Assembly: GCF_031679605.1 (NCBI RefSeq)
Contig: NZ_CP117522.1
Span: 5,766,001 to 5,830,000 of the forward strand
Origin: Streptomyces luomodiensis
Lineage (GTDB): Bacteria; Actinomycetota; Actinomycetes; Streptomycetales; Streptomycetaceae
Reading direction: 5' to 3'
DNA length: 64,000 nucleotides
The notes below the pieces were generated by a model that saw nothing but the letters and a program-made list of their open reading frames with translations, was not told the DNA's origin and made no database searches. Every line of letters starts with the position of its first letter. Positions within the stretch are counted from its first letter, which is position 1. Shown here one piece after another: positions 42,257-53,489 of the stretch. Both the position numbers and the translations under genes were made by a program.

Positions 42257-43444
42257 CTAAGGCTGGGCCGGATGCCCCAGGAGCATCGTGGGGGCGCCCG
42301 CCGACCGCGTCAGCACGATGGTGCAGGCGTTCTCCCCTTCCAGGCGGAGCTTCTTGCGGAGGTGCTCCGGCTCGATCGCCGAACCGCGCTTCTTGATGGT
42401 CGCCACGCCGACCTCGCGCTCCCGCAGCAGCGCCTTGAGCTTCTTCAGGTTGAAGGGCAGCACATCCGTGATCTCGTACGCGGTGGCGTACGGCGTCGGG
42501 CGCAGCTCGTCCGTCGTGATGTAGGCGATCGTCGGATCGATCAGCCGGCCGCCGACGCGGGCCGCGACATCGGCGACCAGATGGGCGCGGATGACCGCGC
42601 CGTCCGGTTCATAGAGCCAGCGGCCGACCGGGCCGGGCCCGGGGTCCGGGAGGTGCGGGGTGCCGATGAGGGAGTGGACGCTGGGCAGCAGGGTGGCGCG
42701 GCGCAGCCCGGGGCGGGCGGTGCCGAACCACAGGACGGCCTCCTTCACATGGCCGTGGTCCGAGATCCACTCGGCCTCCGCGTCCTCGGGGATCGCCTCG
42801 TGGGGCACACCAGGGGCGATCTTGAGGGCCGCGCGCGGGGTGGTGCGGGCGGCCTCGACGGCCCAGGAGAGGGGCGGGGAGTACGCCTCGGGGTCGAAGA
42901 CGCGGCCCCGGCCGCCGCGCCGGGCCGGGTCGACGAAGACCGCGTCGAAGGGCCGGGTGTCGATGCCGGTGACATCGGCGCAGCGGACCTCGATGAGATC
43001 GGCAAGGCCGAGCGCCTCGGCGTTGGCGCGGGCGACGGCGCAGGTCAGCGGGTCACGGTCGACGGCGAGTACGGAGATCCCGGCGCGTGCGAGCGCGATC
43101 GCGTCGCCGCCGATCCCGCAGCACAGATCGGCCGTGCGGCGGACGCCGAACTCCGCGAAGCGGGCGGCCCGGTACTCGGCGACGGAGGTGCGGGTGGCCT
43201 GCTCGACGCCGTTCGGCGTGAAGTACATGCGGTGGGCGTCCTCGGAGCCGAATTTGGCCACCGCCCGCTGCCGCAGCTCGGCCTGGGTCAGGGCCGCCGA
43301 GACCAGCGCCGGGGGATGGTCCCGGCGCAGCCGCGTCGCGGTGGCGAGCTCCTTCGCCGGGTCGTAGTCGCGCAGCGCGGAGAGCAGCGCCTGCCCCTCG
43401 TCGCCGAGCAGTGAGTCGAAGGCGTCAACGTCCACATGGCCCAT
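42257..43444 (-). CDS. Class I SAM-dependent methyltransferase, THUMP-like C-terminus
   Basis: A 395-residue protein. The SAM-binding core is ADLCCGIGGDAIALARAG with the acidic strand end VLAVDRDPLTC, and a VFVDPARRGGRGRVFDP motif at the NPPY-like position. The C-terminal region (LPFNLKKLKALLREREVGVA) matches the THUMP-like domain often appended to this family. The substrate is unknown and may be RNA. ATG 43444 lies behind GGGAGCGGGGAGA. It is convergent with the ATPase gene and divergent from the deacetylase gene. Confidence 0.86.
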   Translation of the reverse strand: MGHVDVDAFDSLLGDEGQALLSALRDYDPAKELATATRLRRDHPPALVSAALTQAELRQRAVAKFGSEDAHRMYFTPNGVEQATRTSVAEYRAARFAEFGVRRTADLCCGIGGDAIALARAGISVLAVDRDPLTCAVARANAEALGLADLIEVRCADVTGIDTRPFDAVFVDPARRGGRGRVFDPEAYSPPLSWAVEAARTTPRAALKIAPGVPHEAIPEDAEAEWISDHGHVKEAVLWFGTARPGLRRATLLPSVHSLIGTPHLPDPGPGPVGRWLYEPDGAVIRAHLVADVAARVGGRLIDPTIAYITTDELRPTPYATAYEITDVLPFNLKKLKALLREREVGVATIKKRGSAIEPEHLRKKLRLEGENACTIVLTRSAGAPTMLLGHPAQP

Positions 43445-43506
43445 TCTCCCCGCTCCCACGAGCGCATTCGCCCGCGCAGGGCGCGCGGGTCCGCGCGGGG
43501 GAGCAG

Positions 43507-44433
43507 ATGATCGCTTTTGTGATGATGATCAAAGCTGGTCTTTCGAGGTGTCTGGTTCTCGCTGCCGCGGCGGTCGTGCTCACCGGCTGCGGGGGGCTCG
43601 GCTCTCCCGGGCCGCACACCAGGACGGGGGAGGCGACCGAGCCCGCGCGGCCGGCCTCCGCCACCCCGCACGCGGTGTCCGGGAACTCCGGGGAGCCGCC
43701 GTCCCCGGGTCCGTCGGGGACGGACTCGGTGCCGGGAGCGTTCCCGGACGCGTACCGCCGCTGGGGGCTCGACCGGCCGCTGGCCCCGCCGCCCCGGCCC
43801 GCGGTCAAGCCGCCGCTCGCGGCGGTGTGGCCGCCGGCGCCCGGACTCGCGACGGTCATCCGGCGGGTCGACACCACCGATCGGGTGGTTTTCCTGACCC
43901 TGGACGACGGGATCGAGAAGGACCCGGCCTTCGTCGACCAGGCCCGGGACCTGGGTCTGCCGTTCACACAGTTCCTGGAGAACGAGGTGATCGGCGACCA
44001 CTACGACTACTTCCGCCGGCTGCGCGAGCTCGGCAACCGGATCGGCAACCACACGCTCACCCACCCCAACCTCGCCGGTAAGGACTACGCGACCCAGCTC
44101 CACGAGATCTGCGGCCAGCAGCAGGTCCTCCACGACCGCCTCGGCCTGGAGCCCCGTCTCTTCCGTCCGCCCTACGGGGAGTACGACAGGGTCACGCTGG
44201 AGGCGGCGGCGGAGTGCGGACTGGGAAAGCTGGTGCTGTGGCGCGCCGAGATGGAGCCCGGGGGTCTGGTGTACCGCTCGGGCGACGGGCTCCGGCCCGG
44301 GGACATCATCCTCGCCCACTTCCGCGGCCCGGACCTGCTGGAAGGCAGGACGATGACCGACATGATCACTTCGATGCTGCGGGAGATCCAGGCGCAGGGG
44401 TTCACGGTGGCCCGGCTGGAGGACTACATCTGA
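43507..44433 (+). CDS. Secreted lipoprotein polysaccharide deacetylase
   Basis: A 308-residue CE4/NodB-family enzyme. The N-terminal lipoprotein signal is CLVLAAAAVVLTGCGG, acylated at about C28. A Pro/Ser-rich spacer leads to the NodB domain: motif 1 FLTLDDGIEKDP, motif 2 NRIGNHTLTHPNL with the metal histidines, motif 3 LFRPPYGEYD, and motif 5-like IILAHFRG. It probably removes acetyl groups from peptidoglycan or another GlcNAc polymer outside the membrane. ATG 43507 follows GGGGAG. It is a single gene, 250 bp upstream of groES. Confidence 0.9.
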   Translation: MIAFVMMIKAGLSRCLVLAAAAVVLTGCGGLGSPGPHTRTGEATEPARPASATPHAVSGNSGEPPSPGPSGTDSVPGAFPDAYRRWGLDRPLAPPPRPAVKPPLAAVWPPAPGLATVIRRVDTTDRVVFLTLDDGIEKDPAFVDQARDLGLPFTQFLENEVIGDHYDYFRRLRELGNRIGNHTLTHPNLAGKDYATQLHEICGQQQVLHDRLGLEPRLFRPPYGEYDRVTLEAAAECGLGKLVLWRAEMEPGGLVYRSGDGLRPGDIILAHFRGPDLLEGRTMTDMITSMLREIQAQGFTVARLEDYI

Positions 44434-44509
44434 GGGCCCCGCGCCCCCGGGAGGAGGGGCGGCGGTGCGGCGGGTGAGAGGCGCCGATCGGGGGGCGCCA
44501 CCACGTTGC

Positions 44510-44536
44510 TTGGCACTCTAGTTGACTGAGTGCTAA
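44510..44536. promoter_or_regulatory. CIRCE element 1 (HrcA operator)
   Basis: TTGGCACTC at 44510-44518, a 9-nt spacer, and GAGTGCTAA at 44528-44536. It matches the consensus TTAGCACTC-N9-GAGTGCTAA with one change. It overlaps the predicted -35 region of the groES promoter. Confidence 0.96.
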
Positions 44537-44550
44537 CCGCGTCATAATGT
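44522..44550 (+). promoter_or_regulatory. groES-groEL promoter
   Basis: TTGACT at 44522-44527 lies in the CIRCE spacer. CATAAT at 44543-44548 (15-nt spacing) or TAATGT at 44545-44550 (17-nt spacing) can serve as -10. HrcA bound at CIRCE 1 would block it directly. Confidence 0.75.
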
Positions 44551-44555
44551 CGACG

Positions 44556-44582
44556 CTGGCACTCGGGACCAACGAGTGCCAG
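44556..44582. promoter_or_regulatory. CIRCE element 2
   Basis: CTGGCACTC at 44556-44564 and GAGTGCCAG at 44574-44582 are perfect complements around a 9-nt spacer. The core GCACTC/GAGTGC is intact but the ends differ from consensus. It lies just downstream of the -10 region, in the early transcript. Confidence 0.88.
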
Positions 44583-44684
44583 GGATACAGCGACGGGCAG
44601 GTCCGGCACCCGCGACGACGGATCCACCTGGTCGCCACCTCAGACAGTTGACCCCGTGAGATCTCCGAAGGGGGAGGTCGGATC

Positions 44685-44993
44685 GTGACGACCACCAGCT
44701 CCAAGGTTGCCATCAAGCCGCTCGAGGACCGCATCGTGGTCCAGCCGCTCGACGCCGAGCAGACCACGGCCTCTGGCCTGGTCATTCCGGACACCGCCAA
44801 GGAGAAGCCCCAGGAGGGCGTCGTCCTGGCCGTGGGTCCGGGCCGCTTCGAGGACGGCAAGCGTCTTCCGCTCGACGTCTCCGTCGGTGACGTCGTGCTC
44901 TACAGCAAGTACGGCGGCACCGAGGTGAAGTACAGCGGCGAGGAGTACCTCGTCCTCTCGGCTCGCGACGTCCTCGCGATCGTCGAGAAGTAA
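44685..44993 (+). CDS. groES: Co-chaperonin GroES
   Basis: The 102-residue lid of the chaperonin chamber. Conserved segments: [19 protein letters not shown], the mobile loop [16 protein letters not shown] and the C-terminal [20 protein letters not shown] 44685 has a strong GGGGGAGG site. It heads the heat-shock operon with groEL 94 nt downstream and is controlled by the two CIRCE elements upstream. Confidence 0.97.
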   Translation: MTTTSSKVAIKPLEDRIVVQPLDAEQTTASGLVIPDTAKEKPQEGVVLAVGPGRFEDGKRLPLDVSVGDVVLYSKYGGTEVKYSGEEYLVLSARDVLAIVEK

Positions 44994-45042
44994 TCACCGA
45001 AGTTTTGCCTATGAGCCGTGCCCCGGTGCCCGTGTCATCTGA

Positions 45043-46713
<1,671 letters not shown>

Positions 46714-46741
46714 CGCTCGGCTGCCTGCCGCACGCGGCACA

Positions 46742-46774
46742 AAGGCGCGGCTGCCCCTGGGGCGGCCGCGCCTT
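46742..46774. terminator. groEL terminator
   Basis: AAGGCGCGG at 46742-46750 pairs with CCGCGCCTT at 46766-46774 and continues inward with further GC pairs to a small loop. It lies 28 nt after the GroEL stop, before the convergent SDR gene. Confidence 0.8.
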
Positions 46775-46863
46775 CGCGTTCGGGTCCCGGGGCCGCGCCC
46801 CGGCCCGGCCGGCTGACACTTCGAGGGGACACCGGAGACCCGGACCGGCTGGTCCCCGGAGGA

Positions 46864-47637
46864 CTACGCCTTCGCCGGGGGGCGGCCGACCTTGGAGGAG
46901 AGGGAGGAGAGCGCCGAACGCGGGGTCAGCTTCGCCAGGCCCGTCATCGCCTTGTAGCGCGGGTCGGGAATGGACAGCGACTTGCCCCGGGCGAAGTCCT
47001 TCAGGGCCGCCGTGACCAGCCGGTCCGGGTCCAGCCACATCCAGCTCGGCACGTTGTCCGGCTTGATCCCCGCCCGCGCGTGGAACTCGGTGCGGACGAA
47101 CCCCGGGCACAGCGCCATCAGCCGTACCCCCGAACGCGCCAGGTCCTTCGCCGCGCCCTGCGTGAACTGCACGACCCACGCCTTGCTCGCCCCGTACGTC
47201 CCGCGCGGGAAGAAGGCCGCGACCGACGCCACATTGATCACCCCGCCGCGCCCCCGGCCGCGCATCGTCTCGGCCGCCGCGCTGGTCAGCCGCAGCACCG
47301 CCTCGCAGTGCAGCTTCAGCATCCGCAGCTCATCGGCGATCGGCACCTCCAGATAGCGGGCGCGGTTGCCGAAACCGGCGTTGTTGACGAGCAGATCGAC
47401 CGGGTGGGTGCGGTCCCCCAGCCGGGCCTCGACCGCCGCGATCCCGTCCTCCTCGGACAGGTCCGCCACCAGCACGTCCGCCTCCACGCCGTGCCGGTCG
47501 TGCAGATCCGTCGCCTGCTCCCGCAGCCGCTTCTCGTCGCGTGCGACGAGCACCAGGTTGTGCCCGTCGGCGGCGAGCCGGCCCGCGAAGGCGGCGCCGA
47601 TGCCCGCCGTGGTTCCGGTAATCAATGCAGTCGTCAT
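46864..47637 (-). CDS. Short-chain dehydrogenase/reductase
   Basis: A 257-residue classical SDR. The nucleotide motif is LITGTTAGIGAAFAGRLA, the NNAGFGNRARYLE segment follows, the catalytic Ser region is NVASVAAFFPRG, and Tyr-Lys are in TYGASKAWVVQF. FVRTEFHARAG and SWMWLDPDRLV are typical of a subgroup seen beside lipid or polyketide genes, but no such context is present. ATG 47637. The substrate is unknown. Confidence 0.88.
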   Translation of the reverse strand: MTTALITGTTAGIGAAFAGRLAADGHNLVLVARDEKRLREQATDLHDRHGVEADVLVADLSEEDGIAAVEARLGDRTHPVDLLVNNAGFGNRARYLEVPIADELRMLKLHCEAVLRLTSAAAETMRGRGRGGVINVASVAAFFPRGTYGASKAWVVQFTQGAAKDLARSGVRLMALCPGFVRTEFHARAGIKPDNVPSWMWLDPDRLVTAALKDFARGKSLSIPDPRYKAMTGLAKLTPRSALSSLSSKVGRPPAKA

Positions 47638-47745
47638 ACGCGCACGTTATCGGCCATGACAGGTCCCGGCGGACCGCTGAACGGACCCGCGGAGCGATCT
47701 GAGCCGGAATGAACACTTCCGTCTGTCGGACGGAAGGCCGCTCCG

Positions 47746-48453
47746 TCAGCCCGCCTCCCCGGCCCGGTACTTCTGGGCGGCCTCCCGCGCCGCCGGATGC
47801 AGCGCGTCACCCGCCGCCAGCACCCTTGGCAGCAGCTCCCGCTCCAGGGTCTCGGCGCGGAAGAGGAAGGCGACCGTCACCTCGTGGTCGGGCCGGTGCA
47901 CGATCTCGACGGGGTCGCCGGAGCGGATCTCGCCGGGTTCGAGCACCCGCAGATACGCCCCCGGGACGCCGGCTGCGGTGAACCGCTTGACCCATCCCCG
48001 CTCGCCCAGCCAGCCCGCGAACGTACGGCACGGGATGCGCGGTGAGGTCACCTCCAGCAGCGGTCCGCTCCCCACCCGCCAGCGCTCGCCGATGAGGGCG
48101 CCGCTGACGTCGATGCCGCTGGTGGTGAGGTTCTCTCCGAAGACGCCGTTGGCCAGCTCGCGGCCCAGCTCCCGCTCCCAGGCGTCGAGGTCCTCCCGGG
48201 CGTAGGCGTAGACCGCCTGGTCGTCGCCGCCGTGGTGGCGGCGATCGCAGACCGTGTCACCGGCCAGCCCGCTCCCGGCCTGACCCTTCGGCCCCGGGGC
48301 CGCGACCCGCACCGGGCCGTCGACCGGCCGCTTGTCGATACCGGTACCGGTGGGACAGTCGGAGTGTTCGGTCATCATCGCCCGGCCCAGGTTCACGGTG
48401 AGCACGGACGGCGAGGCGGCGGGACGCGCGGAGGAACCCGGAGAATGCGGCAT
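47746..48453 (-). CDS. MOSC-domain protein
   Basis: A 235-residue protein with a molybdenum-cofactor sulfurase C-terminal (MOSC) domain: VLTVNLGRAMM at the N-terminus, GLAGDTVCDRRHHGGDDQAV (the conserved DxxHHGG region), GENLTTSGIDVSGALIGERW and the cysteine-bearing TSPRIPCRTFAGWLG. YiiM-like proteins of this form take part in detoxifying N-hydroxylated compounds using molybdenum cofactor. ATG 48453 is chosen; it faces the LysR gene across 79 bp, so LysR may control it. Confidence 0.88.
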   Translation of the reverse strand: MPHSPGSSARPAASPSVLTVNLGRAMMTEHSDCPTGTGIDKRPVDGPVRVAAPGPKGQAGSGLAGDTVCDRRHHGGDDQAVYAYAREDLDAWERELGRELANGVFGENLTTSGIDVSGALIGERWRVGSGPLLEVTSPRIPCRTFAGWLGERGWVKRFTAAGVPGAYLRVLEPGEIRSGDPVEIVHRPDHEVTVAFLFRAETLERELLPRVLAAGDALHPAAREAAQKYRAGEAG

Positions 48454-48492
48454 GAGGGCACCGTAGAACAGCGCGGTCAAAGCGTCGACGTA

Positions 48493-48508
48493 ATATCCCG
48501 GCGGGTAT
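48493..48508. promoter_or_regulatory. Candidate LysR binding dyad
   Basis: ATATCCCGGCGGGTAT is an imperfect dyad with ATA/TAT ends and CCCG/CGGG core, in the 79-bp region between the divergent MOSC and LysR genes, where LysR regulators usually bind. Confidence 0.4.
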
Positions 48509-48532
48509 CCAAGGGCCCCTTATGCTCAAGGC

Positions 48533-49453
48533 ATGATCGAGGCCCGCCATCTCAGGGTGCTGCGCGCGGTGGCCGCCACCGGCTCGTTCTCCGCCGCCGC
48601 CCGTGAGCTGGGCTGCACCCAGCCCGCCGTCAGCCAGCAGATGAAGGCCCTGGAGGGCGCCGCGGGCACCCCTCTGCTGATCCGCAGCGGCCGGGAGACG
48701 CGGCTGACCGAGGCGGGCCGGGCGCTGGTCAGGCACGCCACCGGGATTCTGGCCGGGCTGACCGCCGCCGAGGAGGAGGTCGCGGCGATCGCCGGACTGC
48801 GGGCGGGCCGGGTGCGGCTGGTGTCCTTCCCCAGCGGCAGCTCGACCCTGGTGCCCATGGCGCTCGCCGAGATGCGCGCGGCGCACCCCGGAACCCGGGT
48901 CTCGCTGGTGGAGGCCGAGCCGCCGGGCTCGGTGGAGATGCTGCGCGCGGGCGACTGCGAGATCGCGCTGGCCTTCCGGTACCCGCGGGTGGACGCGGAC
49001 GCGGGGGCCGCTGCAGGGGATGGCGCCGAGTGGGACGACCTGGTCCTGCGGCCGCTGCTGAGCGACCGGCTGGTGGGCGTGGTGCCGGAGGGGCACAAGC
49101 TGGCGGGCGCCGGGGCGGTGGGGATCGCCGAGCTGGCCGGGGAGCCGTGGATCGCGGGCTGCCCGCGCTGCCGGGGCCATCTTGTCCAGGTCTGCGAGTC
49201 CGCGGGCTTCACCCCGCGGATCGACTTCGCGACGGACGACTATCCGACGGTCGTCGGCCTGGTCGGGGCCGGGCTGGGAGTGGCGGTGCTGCCCGAGCTG
49301 GCGCTGGAGTCCGTACGCGCCAAGGGCGCCACGACGCTGGCGGTGGAACCGGCAGTGCGCCGGGAAGTGGTCGCGCTGACCCTGCCCGACCTGGCCCGCG
49401 TCCCGGCGGTGGCGGCGACGCTGGACCGGCTGGAGCGGGCCGCCCGCAGGTGA
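48533..49453 (+). CDS. LysR-family transcriptional regulator
   Basis: A 306-residue LTTR. The N-terminal winged helix is about residues 1-62 (HLRVLRAVAATGSFSAAARE, then LGCTQPAVSQQMKALE), and the effector-binding domain is about 90-300, with TDDYPTVVGLVGAGLGVAVL, a common LTTR strand-loop. It has an internal Ala/Asp/Gly stretch ([11 protein letters not shown]) at about 163-173. The likely target is the divergent MOSC gene and itself. The inducer is unknown. Confidence 0.92.
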   Translation: MIEARHLRVLRAVAATGSFSAAARELGCTQPAVSQQMKALEGAAGTPLLIRSGRETRLTEAGRALVRHATGILAGLTAAEEEVAAIAGLRAGRVRLVSFPSGSSTLVPMALAEMRAAHPGTRVSLVEAEPPGSVEMLRAGDCEIALAFRYPRVDADAGAAAGDGAEWDDLVLRPLLSDRLVGVVPEGHKLAGAGAVGIAELAGEPWIAGCPRCRGHLVQVCESAGFTPRIDFATDDYPTVVGLVGAGLGVAVLPELALESVRAKGATTLAVEPAVRREVVALTLPDLARVPAVAATLDRLERAARR

Positions 49454-49538
49454 CCGGCGCGCGGCCGGGTCCGCCCGTCGGCCGGTCGCGCCCGGCGGAG
49501 GGGAGAGGAACGTTTCTTCAGTTGGCCGGGACCAGGCT

Positions 49539-49853
49539 TCAGGATCCCGGGGCCCCGGTGCCGGCGACGGTGCGGTGGCGCGCCCGCCCCATGAGCTCCT
49601 CGCGCTCGTCCTCGGTCAGTCCGCCCCACACCCCGTAGGGCTCGCGTACGGCCAGGGCGTGAGCCGCGCACTCTGCCCGTACCGGACAGCGCATGCACAC
49701 CTCTTTCGCCGACATCTCGCGGGCGCTGCGGGCGGCGCCGCGCTCTCCCTCGGGGTGGAAGAAGAGCGAGCTGTCGACCCCGCGACACGCGGCCAGGAGC
49801 TGCCAGTCCCACAGGTCGGCATTCGGACCGGGAAGACGGGAGAAATCTGCCAT
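49539..49853 (-). CDS. whiD: WhiB-family iron-sulfur regulator WhiD
   Basis: A 104-residue Wbl protein. Four cysteines for a [4Fe-4S] cluster are C23, C53, C56 and C62; the turn GVWGG is at 74-78, followed by a basic C-terminus. The opening MADFSRLPGPNADLWDWQLL matches Streptomyces WhiD and its mycobacterial counterpart WhiB3, and the divergent bldM plus the downstream sigma gene, guaB and guaB3 agree with that locus. WhiD is needed for late sporulation, including septation and spore-wall formation. ATG 49853 has GAGGAGA upstream. Confidence 0.94.
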   Translation of the reverse strand: MADFSRLPGPNADLWDWQLLAACRGVDSSLFFHPEGERGAARSAREMSAKEVCMRCPVRAECAAHALAVREPYGVWGGLTEDEREELMGRARHRTVAGTGAPGS

Positions 49854-50075
49854 TGCCTTATCTCCTCGAAACGATCGGCTGCGGACTGTGTCCTGGGTCG
49901 TACACCTACGGTCTAAGTAGATGTAAATATGACTCATTGCGAATCTAGCCACATAGACCCGCAAATTGGAAGCAAGGTCGCCAAATGCCACCGAAGGGAC
50001 TGCCTCGGGGGCTGCCCTATGGGGGAGGCGCACAGAACGCGGCCTGGGCGACGAAGCTGCTCCGTGTCCGGTCCC

Positions 50076-50088
50076 TCACGTAGAGTGT
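50076..50088. promoter_or_regulatory. Candidate BldD-binding site
   Basis: TCACGTAGAGTGT matches 7 of 9 fixed positions of the BldD consensus as I recall it (TNACNC[A/T]GNGTNA). It lies just upstream of the BldN-type promoter. bldM is a reported BldD target in Streptomyces, which makes the site plausible. Confidence 0.4.
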
Positions 50089-50108
50089 CGAAGGTGGCCG
50101 CCGAACCC

Positions 50109-50136
50109 CGTAACTCTTTCGGGTGACCGTCGTTGA
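50109..50136 (+). promoter_or_regulatory. Sigma-BldN-type promoter of bldM
   Basis: CGTAAC at 50109-50114, a 16-nt spacer, and CGTTGA at 50131-50136. This agrees with the sigma-BldN promoter pattern known from bldM and the chaplin genes, as I recall it. It implies a 5' untranslated region of about 115 nt. Confidence 0.7.
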
Positions 50137-50259
50137 GAGTGCGGAGGCGGTTGATGGGTAAAGCTCTCGGACGGATGTCCGGGGCTGTCAATCGCACAGG
50201 TGACGATATGTACCAGCCTGGAGGCTCAAGGTGACGCGCATCAGCTGCGGAGGGCGGCC

Positions 50260-50871
50260 ATGACATCCGTCCTCGTCTGCGACGACTCCCCGCTTGCGCG
50301 AGAGGCGCTGCGCCGCGCGGTGGCGACCGTGCCCGGCGTCGAGCGTGTGACGACGGCGGCCAACGGCGAGGAAGTCCTCCGCCGCTGGGGCGCCGACCGC
50401 TCGGACCTGATTCTGATGGACGTACGGATGCCCGGTCTCGGCGGGGTCGAGACCGTGCGGCGGCTGCTCTCCGCCGACCCCGGCGCCCGGATCATCATGC
50501 TCACGGTCGCCGAGGACCTCGACGGGGTCGCGCTGGCCGTGGCCGCCGGCGCCCGTGGCTATCTGCACAAGGACGCCTCGCGCGCCGAGCTGCGCGCCAC
50601 GGTGACGCAGGCGCTCGCCGACCCCACCTGGCGGCTGGCCCCGCGCCGGCTGCGCTCGGCCGAGATGGGCGCCGCGCCCACGCTCACCGCGCGGGAGATC
50701 CAGGTGCTGGAGGGCATGAGCCACGGCCGGTCCAACGCGGAGATCGGCCGTGAGCTGTTCCTCTCCGAGGACACGGTCAAGACGCACGCCCGTCGGCTGT
50801 TCAAGAAGCTCGGCGCCTCCGACCGGGCTCATGCGGTGGCCCTCGGGTTCCGCTGGGGTCTGGTGCGCTGA
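50260..50871 (+). CDS. bldM: Developmental response regulator BldM
   Basis: A 203-residue NarL/FixJ-type regulator. The receiver domain is about residues 1-120 with D8/D9, the usual phosphoacceptor position D54 in LILMDVRMPG, and lysine in YLHKDASRAEL. The LuxR-type helix-turn-helix is about 138-200 (LTAREIQVLEGMSHGRSNAE). It is an orphan regulator without a paired kinase; in Streptomyces BldM acts as a homodimer for early and as a BldM-WhiI heterodimer for late developmental genes, and phosphorylation is considered unnecessary. ATG 50260 has GGAGGG. Confidence 0.95.
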   Translation: MTSVLVCDDSPLAREALRRAVATVPGVERVTTAANGEEVLRRWGADRSDLILMDVRMPGLGGVETVRRLLSADPGARIIMLTVAEDLDGVALAVAAGARGYLHKDASRAELRATVTQALADPTWRLAPRRLRSAEMGAAPTLTAREIQVLEGMSHGRSNAEIGRELFLSEDTVKTHARRLFKKLGASDRAHAVALGFRWGLVR

Positions 50872-51161
50872 CTCGGCCGCGACCGTTCTGACGTGCTGCG
50901 CAGCGGGGGCGCGACGGTCCCCGCCCGTCGGGTGGCGGGCGGGGCGAGAGCGTACGCGGCGGGCACGGTGGCGGTGGCCTGTATCAGTTCCCCGCGCTAT
51001 GCCGCATCCTTGAAGGTGTGGAGTTCCTCGGGGACGAGTCGGTCGGGCGTGAGGGGAGAGCGCAGGACGTGACGACAACCGGCGCACCTGCTCATAACGC
51101 TTCAACGCACAACTACGGACGCGGTGCCACGGAGCCACCGAGCCCAAGGCACCATGGATGG

Positions 51162-51773
51162 ATGTCGCGCGACGAGGAGAGTCCAGGAGTCCCCAAGGGA
51201 GCTCCCGGGGGCACCGGGGCGATCGGCGCCCTCGTCGGGCGCGCCGTCGAAGGGGACGAGCGGGCCACCCACGACCTGCTGGCCCTGGTCCATCCGCTGG
51301 CCCTGCGCTATTGCCGGACGCGGCTGGCCCGGCTGCCGGGTGATGCCCGTCACTTCGTGGACGACCTGGCGCAGGAGGTCTGTCTCGCGGTGCTGTGCGC
51401 GCTGCCGCGCTACCGCGACACCGGAAAGCCCTTCGAGGCGTTCGTCGTGGCCATCGCCGCCCACAAAGTCGCCGATCTCCAGCGGGCCGCCATGCGCCAC
51501 CCGGGCTCCACGGCCGTCCCCTCGGACGAGATGCCGGAGCAGCCGGACGATTCGCTGGGGCCCGAGGAGCGGGCGCTGCTCAGCAGCGACGCGGAATGGG
51601 CCAAGAAGCTGCTGGCCAACCTTCCGGAGAACCAGCGCGAGCTGGTGCTGCTGAGGGTCGCGGTCGGGCTGACGGCGGAGGAGACCGGGCAGATGCTCGG
51701 GATGTCCCCCGGCGCGGTGCGGGTCGCCCAGCACCGGGCCCTGAGCAGGCTGCGCGCGCTCGCCGAGCAGTAG
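51162..51773 (+). CDS. ECF-like RNA polymerase sigma factor (probable ShbA/SigD type)
   Basis: A 203-residue sigma factor. Region 2 is about residues 25-105 ([54 protein letters not shown]) and region 4 about 145-200 ([20 protein letters not shown], then [20 protein letters not shown]). Its place between bldM and guaB matches mycobacterial sigD and, as I recall, Streptomyces shbA, which drives transcription of the principal sigma gene hrdB. GTG 51069 is an alternative start adding 31 residues of low conservation. No anti-sigma gene is adjacent. Confidence 0.84.
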   Translation: MSRDEESPGVPKGAPGGTGAIGALVGRAVEGDERATHDLLALVHPLALRYCRTRLARLPGDARHFVDDLAQEVCLAVLCALPRYRDTGKPFEAFVVAIAAHKVADLQRAAMRHPGSTAVPSDEMPEQPDDSLGPEERALLSSDAEWAKKLLANLPENQRELVLLRVAVGLTAEETGQMLGMSPGAVRVAQHRALSRLRALAEQ

Positions 51774-51860
51774 GCACCCGCTGGGACCACGCGCACCCGC
51801 CGGGACCACGCGCTGAGACGTTGTCCACAGGCGGAACGAGGCACTCGGGGAGCCCGTTAG

Positions 51861-53405
<1,545 letters not shown>

Positions 53406-53489
53406 CCCGAGCCGTTCCCCCGGACGACCCTGCGCGGGTGTGGGCAGGGATACTGGGACGGCTGTTTGTGAACAGGGAAAGGCACCCAC

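Larger units (their letters stand above)
49854..50259. other. whiD-bldM divergent regulatory region
   Basis: About 400 bp, with an unusually AT-rich patch at 49905-49970 (around GTAAATATGACTCATTGCGA) that should contain the whiD promoter. The bldM side contains a BldN-type promoter and a BldD-like site (listed separately). No protein-coding gene is visible. Confidence 0.6.
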
